Shown piece by piece: positions 39,001 to 56,247 of a DNA stretch of 64,000 nucleotides (positions within the stretch are counted from its first letter, which is position 1; every line of letters starts with the position of its first letter). This DNA is from Aquincola agrisoli (lineage in GTDB: Bacteria; Pseudomonadota; Gammaproteobacteria; Burkholderiales; Burkholderiaceae_C). The DNA lies in NCBI RefSeq assembly GCF_036621135.1, contig NZ_JAZIBG010000009.1:248001-312000 (forward strand), read 5' to 3'. The position numbers were made by a program, and so were the translations under genes. Below the pieces are notes generated by a model, which was not told where the DNA came from, ran no database searches, and saw only the letters and a program-made list of their open reading frames with translations.

Positions 39001-42000
39001 GTGGACGCGATGGGCCCGACGGACGCGCGCCGCGCCGGCCTCAGCACCGAGAAGCAGGCGCTGCTGCAGCGACGCCTGGCGGCAGCGGCCGACCGCGCCG
39101 GCACGGCCCCGGGGGCGATTCCGCGCCGCCAGGGCAGCGGGCCGGCGCGGCTGTCGTTCGCGCAGCGCAGGCTGTGGTTCCTGGACCAGCTCGCACCCGG
39201 CAACCCCTACTACAACATCGCCTTCGCGCTGCGCTGGCGCGGCGTGGCGGTCAACACCGCGGCGTTGCGCAGGGCCGTCGCCACCGTCGTCGCCCGCCAC
39301 GAGGCGCTGCGCACCACCTTCGTCGCCGTGCACGGCGAGCCGCGCCAGGTCGTCTGGCCCGAGGTGCGCTTCGACTTCGGCCTCACCGATGTGCGCGAGG
39401 CCGACGCCGCCGGCCGCGACCAGGCCGCGCTGGACGCCGCCACCGAAGAAGCGCGGCGCCCCTTCGACCTGGCGCGCGGCCCGCTGCTGCGCGTGCACCT
39501 GGTCCGCCTGGCCGACGATGACCACCTGTTCGTGCTGTGCATGCACCACATCGTTTCCGACGGCTGGTCGATGGGGGTGTTCGCGCGCGAGTTCAACGCC
39601 GCCTATGCGGCGGCGCTGACCGGCCGTGCGCCGGCGCTGCCGCCGCTGCCCATCCAGTACGCCGACTTCGCCGAGTGGCAGCAGGGCTGGCTGGCCGGCC
39701 CGCGGCTGCAGGCGCAGCTGGACTACTGGCGCCGGCGCCTCGCCGACCTGCCCCCGCTGCGCCTGCCCACCGACCGCCCACGGCCCCAGGCCAAGGCCTA
39801 CCGCGGCGCGCAGCACGCGTTCGCGCTGCCCGCCGCCACCTGTGCGCGCCTGCGGGCCTTCGCCGACGCCGAAGCGGCGACGCCGTTCATGGTGCTGGCC
39901 GCCGCCTTCGCCGCGCTGCTCGCGCGCTACAGCGGCGACGACGACATCGTCATCGGCGCGCCCGTGGCCAACCGCAACCACGCCGAGATCGAGCCGCTGA
40001 TCGGCTTCTTCGTCAACTCCGTCGTGCTGCGCATCGACACCGGCGGCGGCGCCGGCCTGCGGGATCTGCTCGCGCGCACGCGCCAGGTCACGCTCGAGGC
40101 CTACCAGCACCAGGACGTGCCCTTCGAGCACCTGGTCGAGGTGCTGCAGCCCGAGCGCGACCCCGGCCGCAACCCGTTGTTCCAGGTGACGCTGCAGCTG
40201 CTCAACACGCCCGGCGCCGGCATCGATGCCAGCACGGTGACGATCGACCGCCGCACCGCGATCTTCGACCTGGCGTGCACGCTCGTGGAACAGGGCGACA
40301 CGCTGGCCGGCGGCTTCGAATACGACACCGAGCTGTTCGACACCACGACGATGGCGCGCATGGGGCAGCACTACGTCGCCCTGCTCGGCGCCGCATTGCA
40401 GGACCCCGATCGCCCGCTGGCGCGCGTGCCGCTGCTGACCGACGGCGAGCGCCGCGCGATCGCGGACTGGAACGCGACCGCGGTGGCCTTCCCGCAGGAC
40501 CGGGGGCTGCACCGCATCGTCGAGGCGCAGGCGCGGGTCACGCCCGGCGCGCCCGCGGTCCGCGATGCCGAGGGCGCCGAGATCACGTACCAGGCGCTGG
40601 ACGTACGCGCCAACCGGCTGGCGCGCCACCTCGCGGCGGTGGCGCCCGACGCCGGGCGGCCGATCGCGGTGGTGCTGGAGCGCGGGATCGACCTCGTCGT
40701 CGCGCTGCTCGCGGTGCTGAAGAGCGGGCGCGCCTACCTGCCCCTTGAGCCCGGCGAGCCGGCGCCGCGCCTCGGGTCGATGCTGCACGGCACGGGCGCC
40801 GGCCTCGTCGTCACCCGCGCCGCGCACCGCGCCCGCTTCGACGCGTGGCGCTGCGTGCTGCTCGATGCCGACCGCGCCCTGATCGACGCGCAGGCGGACG
40901 CGGCCCCGGCCGTCGACGTCGACCCCGAAGCGCCCGCCTACCTGCTGCACACCTCCGGCTCCACCGGCCGGCCGCACGCCGTGCGCGTGCCGCACCGTGC
41001 GCTGTGCAACCACATGCGCTGGATGCAGCAGGCCTTCCCGATAGGGCCCGGGCATCGCGTGCTGCAACGCACGCCGGTGGGCTTCGACGCCTCGGTGTGG
41101 GAGTTCTGGGCCCCGCTCGTAGCCGGCGCCACGCTGGTGATGCACGCGAGCGAGCCGCACTTCGACGCCGCGGCGCTGGCGCAGGCGATCCGCCGCCAGC
41201 GCATCGGCACCGTGCAGCTCGTGCCTTCGCTGCTGCGGCTGCTGCTGCAGGAGCCCGCGCTTGCCGGTGCGGCGCAGCTGCAGCGCGTGTTCTGCGGCGG
41301 CGAGCCGCTGACGTCGGACCTCGTGGAGCGCTTCCGGTCGCGCCTGGACGCCACGCTCGTCAACCTCTACGGCCCCACCGAGACCTGCATCGACGCCACC
41401 TGCTGGGTGCTGCCGCCGGGCACCGACGACGACCCGGTGCCGATCGGCCGGCCGATCGCCAACGTGCACGTCGCGATCGAGCGCGACGGCCTGGCGGTTC
41501 CGCTGGGCGTGGCCGGCGAGCTGGTGATCGGCGGCGCCGGCGTGGCGCTGGGGTACGAGGGCGAAAGCGGGCTGACGGCACGGCGCTTCGAGCCCGACCC
41601 CGAGCACCCGGGCCGGCTGCGCTACCACAGCGGAGACCTGGCGCGCTGGCGCGCCGACGGGGTGCTGGAATGCCTGGGCCGCATCGACCAGCAGCTGAAG
41701 TGGCACGGCGTGCGCATCGAGCCGGGCGAGATCGAGGCGCTGCTGCGCGAACACCCCGAGGTCGACCAGGCGCTGGTGATGCTGCGCGCCGTCGGCGACG
41801 GGGCGCCGCAACGGCTGGTCGCCCACGTCACGCTGCGCGCCGAGGCCGCCGCCGCGCGCCAGGTCGCGGCCTGGAACCGCGTCTACGACGAGGTCGTCTA
41901 CCGCGACCTGCACGGCGACGCGCGCGAACCCGACTTCACCGGCTGGCACCGCAGCGACACCGGTGCGCCGATCGACAGCGGCGCGATGCAGGACTGGCTG

Positions 42001-43556
42001 GATGCGACGCTCGCACGGCTGCGCGCCGCCGGCCACAGCGCGCCGCGGCGCGTGCTGGAGATCGGCTGCGGCACCGGGCTGGTCGCACTGGCGCTGGCGC
42101 CGGACTGCGAGCACTACGCCGGCATCGACTTCTCCGCCCGCGCCGTGCAGGCCCTCGCCTCAAAGGTGCAGGCCTGCGGCCTCGCGCCGCGCGTGCGGCT
42201 GCTGCAGCGGCGTGCCGATGCGCTGGCCGAGCTGGCCGACGGCTCCTACGACCTCGTCGTGCTCAACTCCGTCGTCCAGTACTTCCCCGGCGAGGCGCAT
42301 CTGCTCGCCGTGCTCGAACAGGCGGTGCGCGCGGCGCGGCCGGGCGGCACGGTCTTCATCGGCGACGTGCGCATGCTCTCGCTGCGGGCGCCGTTCCACG
42401 CCACGCTGGAAGCCGCCGCGGCGCCGCACGACGGCGCCGGCGCGGTGCTCGAACGCGTGCGCCGGCGTGGCCGGCGCGAAGAGGAACTGCTGCTCGGCGA
42501 AGCCTTCTTCACCGCGCTGCCGCGCCGGCTGGCGCGTGTCGGCTGGGTGGAGCTGCAGCCCAAGCGGGGCGCGGTCGCCAACGAGCTGAGCTGCTTCCGC
42601 TTCGACGCCACGCTGCACCTCGATACCGCCGCGCCGGCGGCGCCTCAGGAACAGCTCGGCTGGCAAGGCCTGCGCACGCTGACGGACAGGCTGAGCGGCA
42701 CCCGCAGCGCATTCGTGCTGCGCGACGTGCCGAACGCGCGCACGCTGCCGCCGCTGCGGCTGTTCGAAGCGCTGGAGCGGGCCGACGCGTTGGCCCCGGC
42801 CGGCGGCCTGGCCGCCGACGCGCCCGCCGGCGACCCGATGTGCGACGTCGAAGCCGCCGCCGCGGCCGCCGGCTGGCGCTGCGTGTTCCACGCCACCGCC
42901 GACCCGGGCCGCGCCGATGCGCTGCTCTTGCCGCCTGGCGATCCCAGGCCGGCGCGCCTGGCCTACGCCCCTGCGGGCCTGGCTGCCGACGCGCCCACCG
43001 CCAACCAGCCCTGGCACGCCGCCGCCGAGGCGCGTGTCGCCGCCGAGCTGGCCGAGCGGCTGCGCGAGCGCCTGCCCGAACACATGCTGCCGCAGCACGT
43101 GTGCGTGCTCGACCGCTTCCCGCTCAAGCCCAACGGCAAGATCGACCGCCGCGCGCTGCCGCCGCTGGAAGGCGACGCCGACGCGGCGCGCCGCAGCGCC
43201 TTCGTCGCCCCGGCCGCCGGGCTGGAGAGCGAACTCGCCGCGCTGTGGCAGCGCCTGCTCGGCGTGGCGCGCGTCGGCGCCGACGACAGCTTCTTCGACC
43301 TGGGCGGCCACTCGCTGCTCGCCGCGCAGCTGGCGGCACGCGTGCGCGAGCGCTTCAACGTCGAGTTCGCGCTGCGCACCGTGTTCGACGCACCCCGCCT
43401 GGCGGCGATGGCGCGCGCGCTCGCCGCCGCGGGCGCGCGCGCCAGCGCCGGGCCCGGCCAAGACCTCGACCTCGATCTCGAAGCGCTGGCCGCCGAGCTG
43501 GCCCGCCTGCCGCAGGGGGCTGCCGCCGAACTCCTTGCCACTCACCCAGGTACCCC

Positions 43557-43560
<4 letters not shown>
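39001..43560 (+). CDS. NRPS module 2: C-A-MT-PCP, predicted glutamine
   Basis: A 1519-residue module. The condensation domain has HHIVSDG at 182-188. The adenylation specificity residues read D-A-W-Q-F-G-L-I-D-K, a known glutamine code. A methyltransferase is inserted late in the adenylation domain (about 950-1330), with SAM motif 'EIGCGTGL' from residue 1020 and the 'FVLRDVPNAR' tail typical of amide N-methyltransferases. The carrier serine is Ser1438 in 'GGHSLLAAQL'. Oddity: the A3 phosphate loop reads 'TSGSTGRPHAV', replacing the usual Lys-Gly by His-Ala. The start is GTG at 39001 (an ATG at 39010 is possible). Its stop overlaps the start of module 3 (ATGA). Confidence 0.94.
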
Positions 43561-48176
<4,616 letters not shown>

Positions 48177-48225
48177 GGGGGCGAGATCGAGTGCAACCCG
48201 CTGCCCCGGTGCCCGCTGCAGGCGC

Positions 48226-48885
48226 CTACGGAGCCCCGCGGCGGTAGAACGCCAGCGAGCCCGCGAGGGCCAGCAGCGCGGCGCCGCAGCTGCGGTCGAG
48301 CCACAGCACCGCGCGCCGGCGCAGCAGCCGCACGGCGCGCGCGCCGATCAGCGCATAGCCCAGCATCACGACGAAGTCGAGGCCGGCGAACACCAGGCCG
48401 ATCGCCACGTACTGCGGCCACTGGGGGGCCGAGGCGTCGATGAACTGCGGCAGCAGCGCCGAGCAGAACAGGTAGCCCTTGGGGTTGGTGACCGCCACCA
48501 GGAACGACTTGGCGAAGAGGCGCCCGGGCGCCGCGCCGGCCTGGGCCGTGCCCGTCTCGGACAGGTCGAGGCTGCCCTGCGAACGCAGCAGCTTCAGCCC
48601 CAGCCAGGCCAGGTAGGCGGCGCCAATCCACTTGACGACCGAGAACCAGAACTCGGAGGCCGCGAGCAGGGCGCCGAGGCCCAGCGCCACGGCGCCCACC
48701 AGCACGAAGTCGGACAGCACCGCGCCGAACATGCCGGGCACCGACGCGCGCACGCCATGGCGCGAGCCGTTGGCCAGCGCGAGCAGCACGGTGGGGCCGG
48801 GCGTCGCGATGGCCACCAGCGCGACCATCGCAAAAAGCGTCAGCGTGGTCAGGTCGAGGGCCTGCAGAAGCGGTTCGGGCGGCAT
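48226..48885 (-). CDS. LysE/RhtB-family exporter
   Basis: A 219-residue inner-membrane protein with about six hydrophobic helices. LysE-family signatures are 'ATPGPTVLLALANGSRHG' near the start and 'FLVAVTNPKGYLFCSALLPQF' in the middle. Members export amino acids or small derivatives. The ATG at 48885 has AAGGAG upstream; the longer frame is spurious. It converges on the last NRPS gene, 49 bases away, so it could export precursors or product, but it is on the opposite strand and need not belong to the cluster. Confidence 0.92.
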   Translation of the reverse strand: MPPEPLLQALDLTTLTLFAMVALVAIATPGPTVLLALANGSRHGVRASVPGMFGAVLSDFVLVGAVALGLGALLAASEFWFSVVKWIGAAYLAWLGLKLLRSQGSLDLSETGTAQAGAAPGRLFAKSFLVAVTNPKGYLFCSALLPQFIDASAPQWPQYVAIGLVFAGLDFVVMLGYALIGARAVRLLRRRAVLWLDRSCGAALLALAGSLAFYRRGAP

Positions 48886-48946
48886 GGGCGTCTCCTTCTC
48901 GGGGCCGCCGAGTGTCCGGCGGCTGCCCACACGACACAATGGGGCG

Positions 48947-49252
48947 GTGCAGTACCTCGGTTTCGACCCCAGCGAAGGCGCCGACGGCGTCACCACCCTG
49001 GAGGCCATGGCCTCCACGCCGGCGGAACAGCACGCGGCCGTGATGGCCGAGGTGCAGCAGGTCCTCGAGTGGGCGTGGCGCCGCTTCCCGCACACGCACG
49101 GGCCGGCCGACGACGGCATGGACTGGGACCACGACCTGCAGGTGCAGGTGGAGGACGGCGGCTGGCACACCGTGACGCTGACCCTGACGGCCTCGCCGCG
49201 TTTTGCGCAGGCCTTCGTCGAAGCCTTCGCCGATGCGCTGCCGGGCGACTGA
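48947..49252 (+). CDS. Small protein of unknown function (101 aa)
   Basis: A 101-residue acidic protein, probably starting at GTG 48947 ('VQYLGFDPSEGADGVTTLEAMAST', in parts). No membrane helix or known domain. It is divergent from the LysE gene over 61 bases. Its end overlaps the start of the osmoprotectant transporter gene by 20 bases, supporting co-transcription. An in-frame ATG 22 codons on is a less likely start. Confidence 0.65.
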   Translation: MQYLGFDPSEGADGVTTLEAMASTPAEQHAAVMAEVQQVLEWAWRRFPHTHGPADDGMDWDHDLQVQVEDGGWHTVTLTLTASPRFAQAFVEAFADALPGD

Positions 49253-50807
49253 CGGGCCGCCCGCGGGGCGCCGCCGCGCAAGCGCCCTGCCCCGTGCCGG
49301 CCGCTGCTGGCGGTGGGCCGTCGCGGCCCTGCTGGGCGCGCTGGCCGCCCTGGCGTGGAACGCGGCCCGCGCGGCCGACGACGCGCCGCTGCGCATCGGC
49401 TCCAAGCGCTTCACCGAGGCCTACGTGCTGGCGCAGGTGCTGGCGCAGACGGCCGCGCCGCACGCGCGCACGGAGGTGCTGTCCGGCCTGGGCAACACCG
49501 CCATCGTCTACGAGGCGCTGCGCTCGGGCCGCATCGACCTCTACCCGGAGTACCTGGGCACCATCGACCAGGAGATCCTGAAGAACCCGCAGCCCAGCAC
49601 GCCCGACGCGATGGCGCGGCAGCTCGCGGCGCTGGGCTTCGGGGTCGGCATCCCACTCGGCTTCAATGACGGCTATGCGCTGGCGATGCGCGAGGGGGAC
49701 GCCGCGCGGCTGGGCATCCGGCGCATCTCCGACCTGGCGGCGCACGCGGGCCTGAAGTTCGGGCTCTCCAACGAATTCATCGGCCGCCAGGACGGCTGGC
49801 CCGGCCTCGCCCGGGCCTACGGCCTGGCGCAGCGGCCCGGCGGCATCGACCACGGCCTGGCCTACGACGCGCTGGCCCGCGGCCAGATCGACGTGATGGA
49901 CATCTACACCACCGACGCGAAGATCGGCCACCTGGGCCTGCGTGTGCTGGAGGACGACCGCGCGTACTTCCCGCGCTACGACGCGGTGGTGCTGTACCGG
50001 CTCGACGTGCCACAGCGCTTTCCGGCCGCATGGCAGGCCCTGCAGCAGCTGGCCGGCAGCATCGACGAGCGCCGCATGATCGCGATGAACGCCCGCGCCG
50101 AACTCGACGGCGTGCCGTTCGAGACCATCGCGCGCGACCATCTTGCCGGCCGCGACGCCGCGGCCGCCGGCGGCCCGGCACCGCGCGGCTTCGCCGGCAA
50201 GCTGCTGGGCGCCGACCTGGCGCGGCTCACCGCCCAGCACGTCGGGCTGGTGGCCGCCTCCGTCGTGCTGGCGGTGCTGCTCGGCGTGCCGCTGGGCATC
50301 GCGGTGGCGTCCCGGCCGGTGTGGCGCGCCTGGGTGCTGGGCGTGACGGGCGTGTTCCAGACCGTGCCGTCGCTCGCGATGCTGGCGGTGCTGATCTGGG
50401 CCTTCGGGCGCATCGGCACCCTGCCGGCGCTGGCGGCGCTCACGCTCTACGCGCTGCTGCCCATCGTGCGCAACACCTGCACCGGGCTGGCCGGCGTGCC
50501 CGCGGGGCTGAAAGCCGCCGCGATGGCGCTGGGCCTGCGGCGCGGCGCGGTGCTGCGCCACATCGAGCTGCCGCTGGCGCTGCCCACCGTGGTGGCCGGC
50601 GTGCGCACGGCCACGGTGATCTGCGTGGGGACCGCGACGCTGGCCGCCTTCATCGGCGCGGGCGGCTACGGGGAGCGCATCGTCACCGGCCTCGCGCTGA
50701 ACGACAACGCGCTGATGCTGGCCGGCGCGCTGCCGGCGGCGCTGCTGGCGCTGGCCTGCGAAGCGGCGTTCGAGCTGCTGGAGCGGGCCGTGCTGCGGCG
50801 GCCTTGA
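49233..50807 (+). CDS. Osmoprotectant ABC transporter: fused binding protein and permease
   Basis: A 524-residue fusion. After a hydrophobic leader ending 'ARAA', residues about 45-310 form a glycine-betaine/choline-type binding domain ('LRIGSKRFTEAYVLAQVLAQ', 'GLGNTAIVYEALRSGRIDLYPEYLGT' in parts, 'YTTDAKIGHLGLRVLEDD'). The rest is a BPD_transp_1 permease with about six helices and the coupling loop 'AAAMALGLRRGAVLRHIELPLALP'. The order binding protein then permease is seen in OpuB/OpuC-type fusions. No ABC ATPase gene lies beside it. The ATG at 49233 lies inside the preceding gene. Confidence 0.9.
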   Translation: MRCRATDGPPAGRRRASALPRAGRCWRWAVAALLGALAALAWNAARAADDAPLRIGSKRFTEAYVLAQVLAQTAAPHARTEVLSGLGNTAIVYEALRSGRIDLYPEYLGTIDQEILKNPQPSTPDAMARQLAALGFGVGIPLGFNDGYALAMREGDAARLGIRRISDLAAHAGLKFGLSNEFIGRQDGWPGLARAYGLAQRPGGIDHGLAYDALARGQIDVMDIYTTDAKIGHLGLRVLEDDRAYFPRYDAVVLYRLDVPQRFPAAWQALQQLAGSIDERRMIAMNARAELDGVPFETIARDHLAGRDAAAAGGPAPRGFAGKLLGADLARLTAQHVGLVAASVVLAVLLGVPLGIAVASRPVWRAWVLGVTGVFQTVPSLAMLAVLIWAFGRIGTLPALAALTLYALLPIVRNTCTGLAGVPAGLKAAAMALGLRRGAVLRHIELPLALPTVVAGVRTATVICVGTATLAAFIGAGGYGERIVTGLALNDNALMLAGALPAALLALACEAAFELLERAVLRRP

Positions 50808-50851
50808 CGCCGGACAAGCCGCCCCGCCGAGCCCGGGGGCAACATCGGTCG

Positions 50852-52447
50852 ATGTCCGCGCCCCCTGCCCCCGCCGACCTGTCGGCCGCCGCCGCCCGCG
50901 CCGAGTCGCTGCGGGCCTGGCTCGCCGCGCGCGAGGGCGGGCCGGTGGCGCTGGTCGAGACGCACATCTCGTGGGTGCTGCTCACGCCGTCGCATGCGTA
51001 CAAGCTGAAGAAGCCGCTGCGGCTGCCGTTCATCGACTGCGCCACGCTGGCCCGGCGCCGGCAGTGCTGCGAGGAGGAGCTGCGCCTGAACCGCCGGCTC
51101 GCGCCCACGCTGTACCTCGGCGTCGACGAGGTGCACGAGACCCCTGCGGGCCCGGCGCTCGGGGACGGCCCCGGCCCGGTGGTGGACGTGGCCGTGCGAA
51201 TGCGGCGCTTTGCGCCCGACGCGCTGTGGACGGCGCGCATCGCCGCCGGCACGCTGGGGCCGGCGCACGCCGACCGGCTGGCGCAGCGCCTCGCCGATTT
51301 CCACGACGCGGCCGCCGCGGCGCCGGCCGGCGGGCCGTACGGCACGCCGGCGGTGCTGTCGGCGGTGGCCGGCCGCGTGGCCGATGCGCTCGACGCGTGG
51401 CAGGCCGCCCTGCCCGACGACCGGCGGGCCGACGCCGCGGCCTGGCCCGCCGTCCGCGGCTGGCTGCAGCGCGAGCTCGCCGCGCTGGCGCCGGTGTTCG
51501 AACAGCGCCTGCGCTCGGGCCGGGTGCGCGAGGGCCATGGCGACCTGCACCTCGCGAACCTCATCGTGGTGGACGGGGACGGCGCATCGACCGCCTTCGA
51601 CGGCATCGACTTCGATCCCGCGCTGCGCTGGATCGACGTGCTGCACGACATCGCCTTCGTCGTGATGGACCTGATGGCGCACGGCGCCGACGCGCTGGCC
51701 TTCCGCTTCCTCAACGCCTACCTCGACGCGAGCGGCGACCACGAGGGCCTGCCCGTGCTGCGCTGCTACCTGGTGGCGCGTGCGCTGGTGCGCGCCCAGG
51801 TCGCCGCGATGGCACCGGCCGGCGGCATCGCCGCGCCCGGGCCGGGGCCGGCCCGCTACCTGGCGCTGGCCCTGCGCATCCTGCAGAGCGCCGATGCGCG
51901 GCTGGCGATCACCCACGGGCTGCCGGGCTCGGGCAAGAGCTTCGTCGCACAGGGCATGCTCGAAGCCGCCGGTGCGGTGCGGCTGCGCTCCGACGTCGAG
52001 CGCAAGCGGCTGCACGGCCTGCACGCGCTGGCGTCGTCGCAGGGCCGGGCGCCGGGCATCTACTGCAGCGCGAGCAACACCCGCACCTACGAGCGGCTGC
52101 TGGCGCTGGCGCGCATCGGCCTGCAGGCGGGCTGGCCGGTGATCGTGGATGCCGCGTTCCTGCGCGCCGCCGAACGCGACGCCTTCGCCTCGCTGGCCGC
52201 CGCGCTGGGGGTGCCCCTGGCCATCGTCGATTGCGATGCGCCCACCGGCGTGCTGCGGCAGCGCCTGCGCGAGCGGCAGGCGCGCGGGGGCGATGCCTCG
52301 GAAGCCGACGAAACCGTGCTCGCCCGGCTGGCCGCCATCGCCGAGCCGCTGACGCCGGCCGAGCACGGCCGCGCGCTCGAAGTGCCCGGCGTCCGTCCCC
52401 CCGCCCCCGGCGACCTGGCCGTGCGCTGGCGGGCGCTGGCCCGTTGA
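50852..52447 (+). CDS. Aminoglycoside-phosphotransferase-like and P-loop kinase two-domain protein
   Basis: A 531-residue protein with two nucleotide-binding halves. The N-terminal half is kinase-like, with the Brenner motif 'GHGDLHLANL' and 'FDGIDFDP'. The C-terminal half is a P-loop kinase with Walker A 'GLPGSGKS' near residue 355 and 'VIVDAAFLRAAERD'. Proteins with this pairing are widespread and usually annotated as APH/AAA-type ATPases; the physiological substrate is unknown. The ATG at 50852 is the first in frame. It follows the transporter gene by 44 bases. Confidence 0.88.
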   Translation: MSAPPAPADLSAAAARAESLRAWLAAREGGPVALVETHISWVLLTPSHAYKLKKPLRLPFIDCATLARRRQCCEEELRLNRRLAPTLYLGVDEVHETPAGPALGDGPGPVVDVAVRMRRFAPDALWTARIAAGTLGPAHADRLAQRLADFHDAAAAAPAGGPYGTPAVLSAVAGRVADALDAWQAALPDDRRADAAAWPAVRGWLQRELAALAPVFEQRLRSGRVREGHGDLHLANLIVVDGDGASTAFDGIDFDPALRWIDVLHDIAFVVMDLMAHGADALAFRFLNAYLDASGDHEGLPVLRCYLVARALVRAQVAAMAPAGGIAAPGPGPARYLALALRILQSADARLAITHGLPGSGKSFVAQGMLEAAGAVRLRSDVERKRLHGLHALASSQGRAPGIYCSASNTRTYERLLALARIGLQAGWPVIVDAAFLRAAERDAFASLAAALGVPLAIVDCDAPTGVLRQRLRERQARGGDASEADETVLARLAAIAEPLTPAEHGRALEVPGVRPPAPGDLAVRWRALAR

Positions 52448-52574
52448 GGTGCCGCCGCGCGATGGAACGAAGGCCATGCCGGCAGGTCACAAGAGCCCCC
52501 CGCGGCGTCCGCTGCGGGCCTACAGTGCGGATCTGGGGCCCGGCCCCGCCCGCACCGACACACCAGGAGTCGAC

Positions 52575-52901
52575 ATGACCGAAATTTCCAAGGAACACGC
52601 CATCCAGGACCGCATCACCGAGGGCCTGCGCCATGCGGTCGACGAAGCGGATGCGCTGCTGAAATCCGGGCTGAAGCAAGGCGACGCCGAGGTGCAGGCG
52701 CTGCGCGACCGGCTGGCCTCCCGCCTGCGCCGCACCCGCGTGCAGCTCGATGAACTGGAAGAGGCCGCCATCCACCGCGCCCGCCATGCGGCGCGTGCCA
52801 TCGACGACCAGGTGCACAGCCATCCGTACGCCGCCATCGGCGTGGCGGCGGCCGTGGGCGCGGTGGCGGGCCTGCTGGTGGCGCTGTCGCGCAACCGCTG
52901 A
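52575..52901 (+). CDS. DUF883/ElaB-YqjD-type membrane-anchored protein
   Basis: A 108-residue protein: a charged helical N-terminal part, then a C-terminal hydrophobic segment 'AAIGVAAAVGAVAGLLVAL' followed by 'SRNR', as in ElaB/YqjD/DUF883 proteins. In Escherichia coli these tail-anchored inner-membrane proteins bind ribosomes in stationary phase. AGGAG precedes the ATG at 52575. It is probably monocistronic. Confidence 0.9.
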   Translation: MTEISKEHAIQDRITEGLRHAVDEADALLKSGLKQGDAEVQALRDRLASRLRRTRVQLDELEEAAIHRARHAARAIDDQVHSHPYAAIGVAAAVGAVAGLLVALSRNR

Positions 52902-53024
52902 AGACGCCGCACGCCCGGCGTCGTGGCGCCTCAAGCCGGGGCGCGGGTGCGCCGATAGCCTACGCATCGTGCACTCCCACCCCCTGCCCGCCCCTTCCGC
53001 GCTCCCGCGCGCGGGAGCCCGGCG

Positions 53025-54647
<1,623 letters not shown>

Positions 54648-54656
<9 letters not shown>

Positions 54657-55892
54657 GACGGGCAGCTCGAAGCGCTGGTCGGGCAGGCCGCGCAGCCAGT
54701 CGAGCGCCCGGCCGGCCGGCATCGGCCGCGACACGAGGTAGCCCTGCACCTCGGTGCAGCCGGCGTCGCGGATCCACTGCAGTTCCTCCAGCGTCTCCAC
54801 GCCCTCGGCGACGACGTGCAGGCCCAGCGACGCACCCAGCATGGCGCAGGCCTTCACGATGCCCTGCTTGCCGCGGTCGGCCGCGATGCCGGTGACGAAC
54901 GCCCGTTCGATCTTCAACTCCGAGAAGGGGATGCGCGACAGCTGGAACAGGCTGGAATAGGCGGTGCCGAAATCGTCGATCGCGAGGTTGAAGCCGAGCA
55001 TGCGGATGCGCCCGGTGTTCTCGATCACCGAGGCCAGGTCGGCCATCGCATCCGTCTCGGTGATCTCGATGGTGATCCAGCTCGGATCGACCCCCGCCTG
55101 GTCGACGGCCGCAGCCAGCTCCTGGCAGAACGAGAAGTTCGACAGCGACTGCATCGAGACGTTGATCGAGGCGCTGATCGCCATCCCTTCGGCCAGGCAG
55201 CTGGCGACAAAGTCGACCGTGCGGCGCGCCATGTGCAGCGTCGCCTCGTCGAGCAGCTGGTGGCGGCCCAGCGCGGCGACCAGCCGGTCGGGCATCACCA
55301 GGCGGCCTTCGGCGTCGTGTGCCCGCATCAGCGCCTCGAAGCCGACGATCTCGCCGGTCGCCAGCCGCCATTTCGGCTGCATCCAGGGCTGCAGCACATC
55401 GCGGTCGAAGAGCGACAGCAGTTCGTCCCGCGACAGCTCCGGCCGCACCGGCGGCGCGGGCCGCTGCACGTCGGGCCGGTACGCAAGCACGCTGCGCACG
55501 ATGGCATCGGCCTGCGCGGGCAGCTCCGCGGCGCCGGCCAGCGGCAGCCCGCAGCTTTCGGCAAGGCTGCTGGCCGTCTTGATGACCGCCCGCTGCTGCC
55601 GGCTCAGGATGAAGACCGCCGGGGCGCGGGCGCGGCGGGCCAGCAGCCGCATCAGCTGGAAGCCATCGCCGTCGGCGAAGCGCAGGCCCATCACCAGCAG
55701 CGCCGGCGGCGCGCGCTGCGCCAGCAGGCGCTGCACGCCGGCCACGTCGTGCACGACGGCCGCCGGCGGCCGGCCGGCATCGGCCAGCGCACGGGCCACG
55801 TCGCCGGCCACCTCGGGCTCGCTGACCGCGACCCAGACCACCGCCGCGTCGGCCGCGTCGGGGGCCGCGGGCGGGCCGGCGTCAGAGTCCAT
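54648..55892 (-). CDS. Pseudo-receiver-EAL cyclic-di-GMP phosphodiesterase
   Basis: A 414-residue protein. The N-terminal 135 residues have a receiver-like outline, but the phospho-acceptor position is Gly ('LLVMGLRFADGDG', Gly69), so phosphorylation is not expected. The EAL domain (about 155-405) keeps its catalytic set: EAL at 186-188, 'INVS', 'ITETDAM', 'IDDFGTAYSSL', 'ELKIE', 'AEGVET' and 'QGYLVSRPM'. It should hydrolyse cyclic-di-GMP. Its start overlaps the single-domain regulator gene by 11 bases, so kinase, regulator and phosphodiesterase form one operon. Confidence 0.92.
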
Positions 55893-56247
55893 GGCAGAGC
55901 TGCCGGACGTCCTGGAACGAGATCGGCTTGATCAGCAGCCCGTTGAAGCCGGCCGCGAGGATGCGCTCGCGCTCCTCGGGCATGCTGTGGGCGGTGTAGG
56001 CGACGACGGGCAGCGCCGCCAGGGCCGGGGTCTCCCGGATGCGGCGGCACACCTGCTCGCCGCCCATCTGGGGCATGCGCAGGTCCAGCAGCACCAGGTC
56101 GTAGGCGCGCTGCGCGAGCCGGGCGAGCGCGGCCTGGCCGGCATCGACGATGTCGGCCTGCCAGCCGAGCCGGCGCAGGAACATGGCCACGAGCTGGCTG
56201 TTGAGCTGGTTGTCGTCGACGACCAGGGCGTGTCGGGGGTCATTCAT
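55882..56247 (-). CDS. Single-domain response regulator
   Basis: A 121-residue receiver without an output domain. The acidic pair 'VVDDNQLN', the phospho-acceptor in 'LVLLDLRMP', 'YTAHS' and the Lys in 'LIKPIS' are all present. It starts within the end of the sensor kinase gene and ends within the start of the EAL gene. CheY-like proteins of this kind pass phosphate on or bind a partner; the neighbouring EAL protein, whose own receiver is degenerate, is an obvious target. Confidence 0.93.
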   Translation of the reverse strand: MNDPRHALVVDDNQLNSQLVAMFLRRLGWQADIVDAGQAALARLAQRAYDLVLLDLRMPQMGGEQVCRRIRETPALAALPVVAYTAHSMPEERERILAAGFNGLLIKPISFQDVRQLCHGL

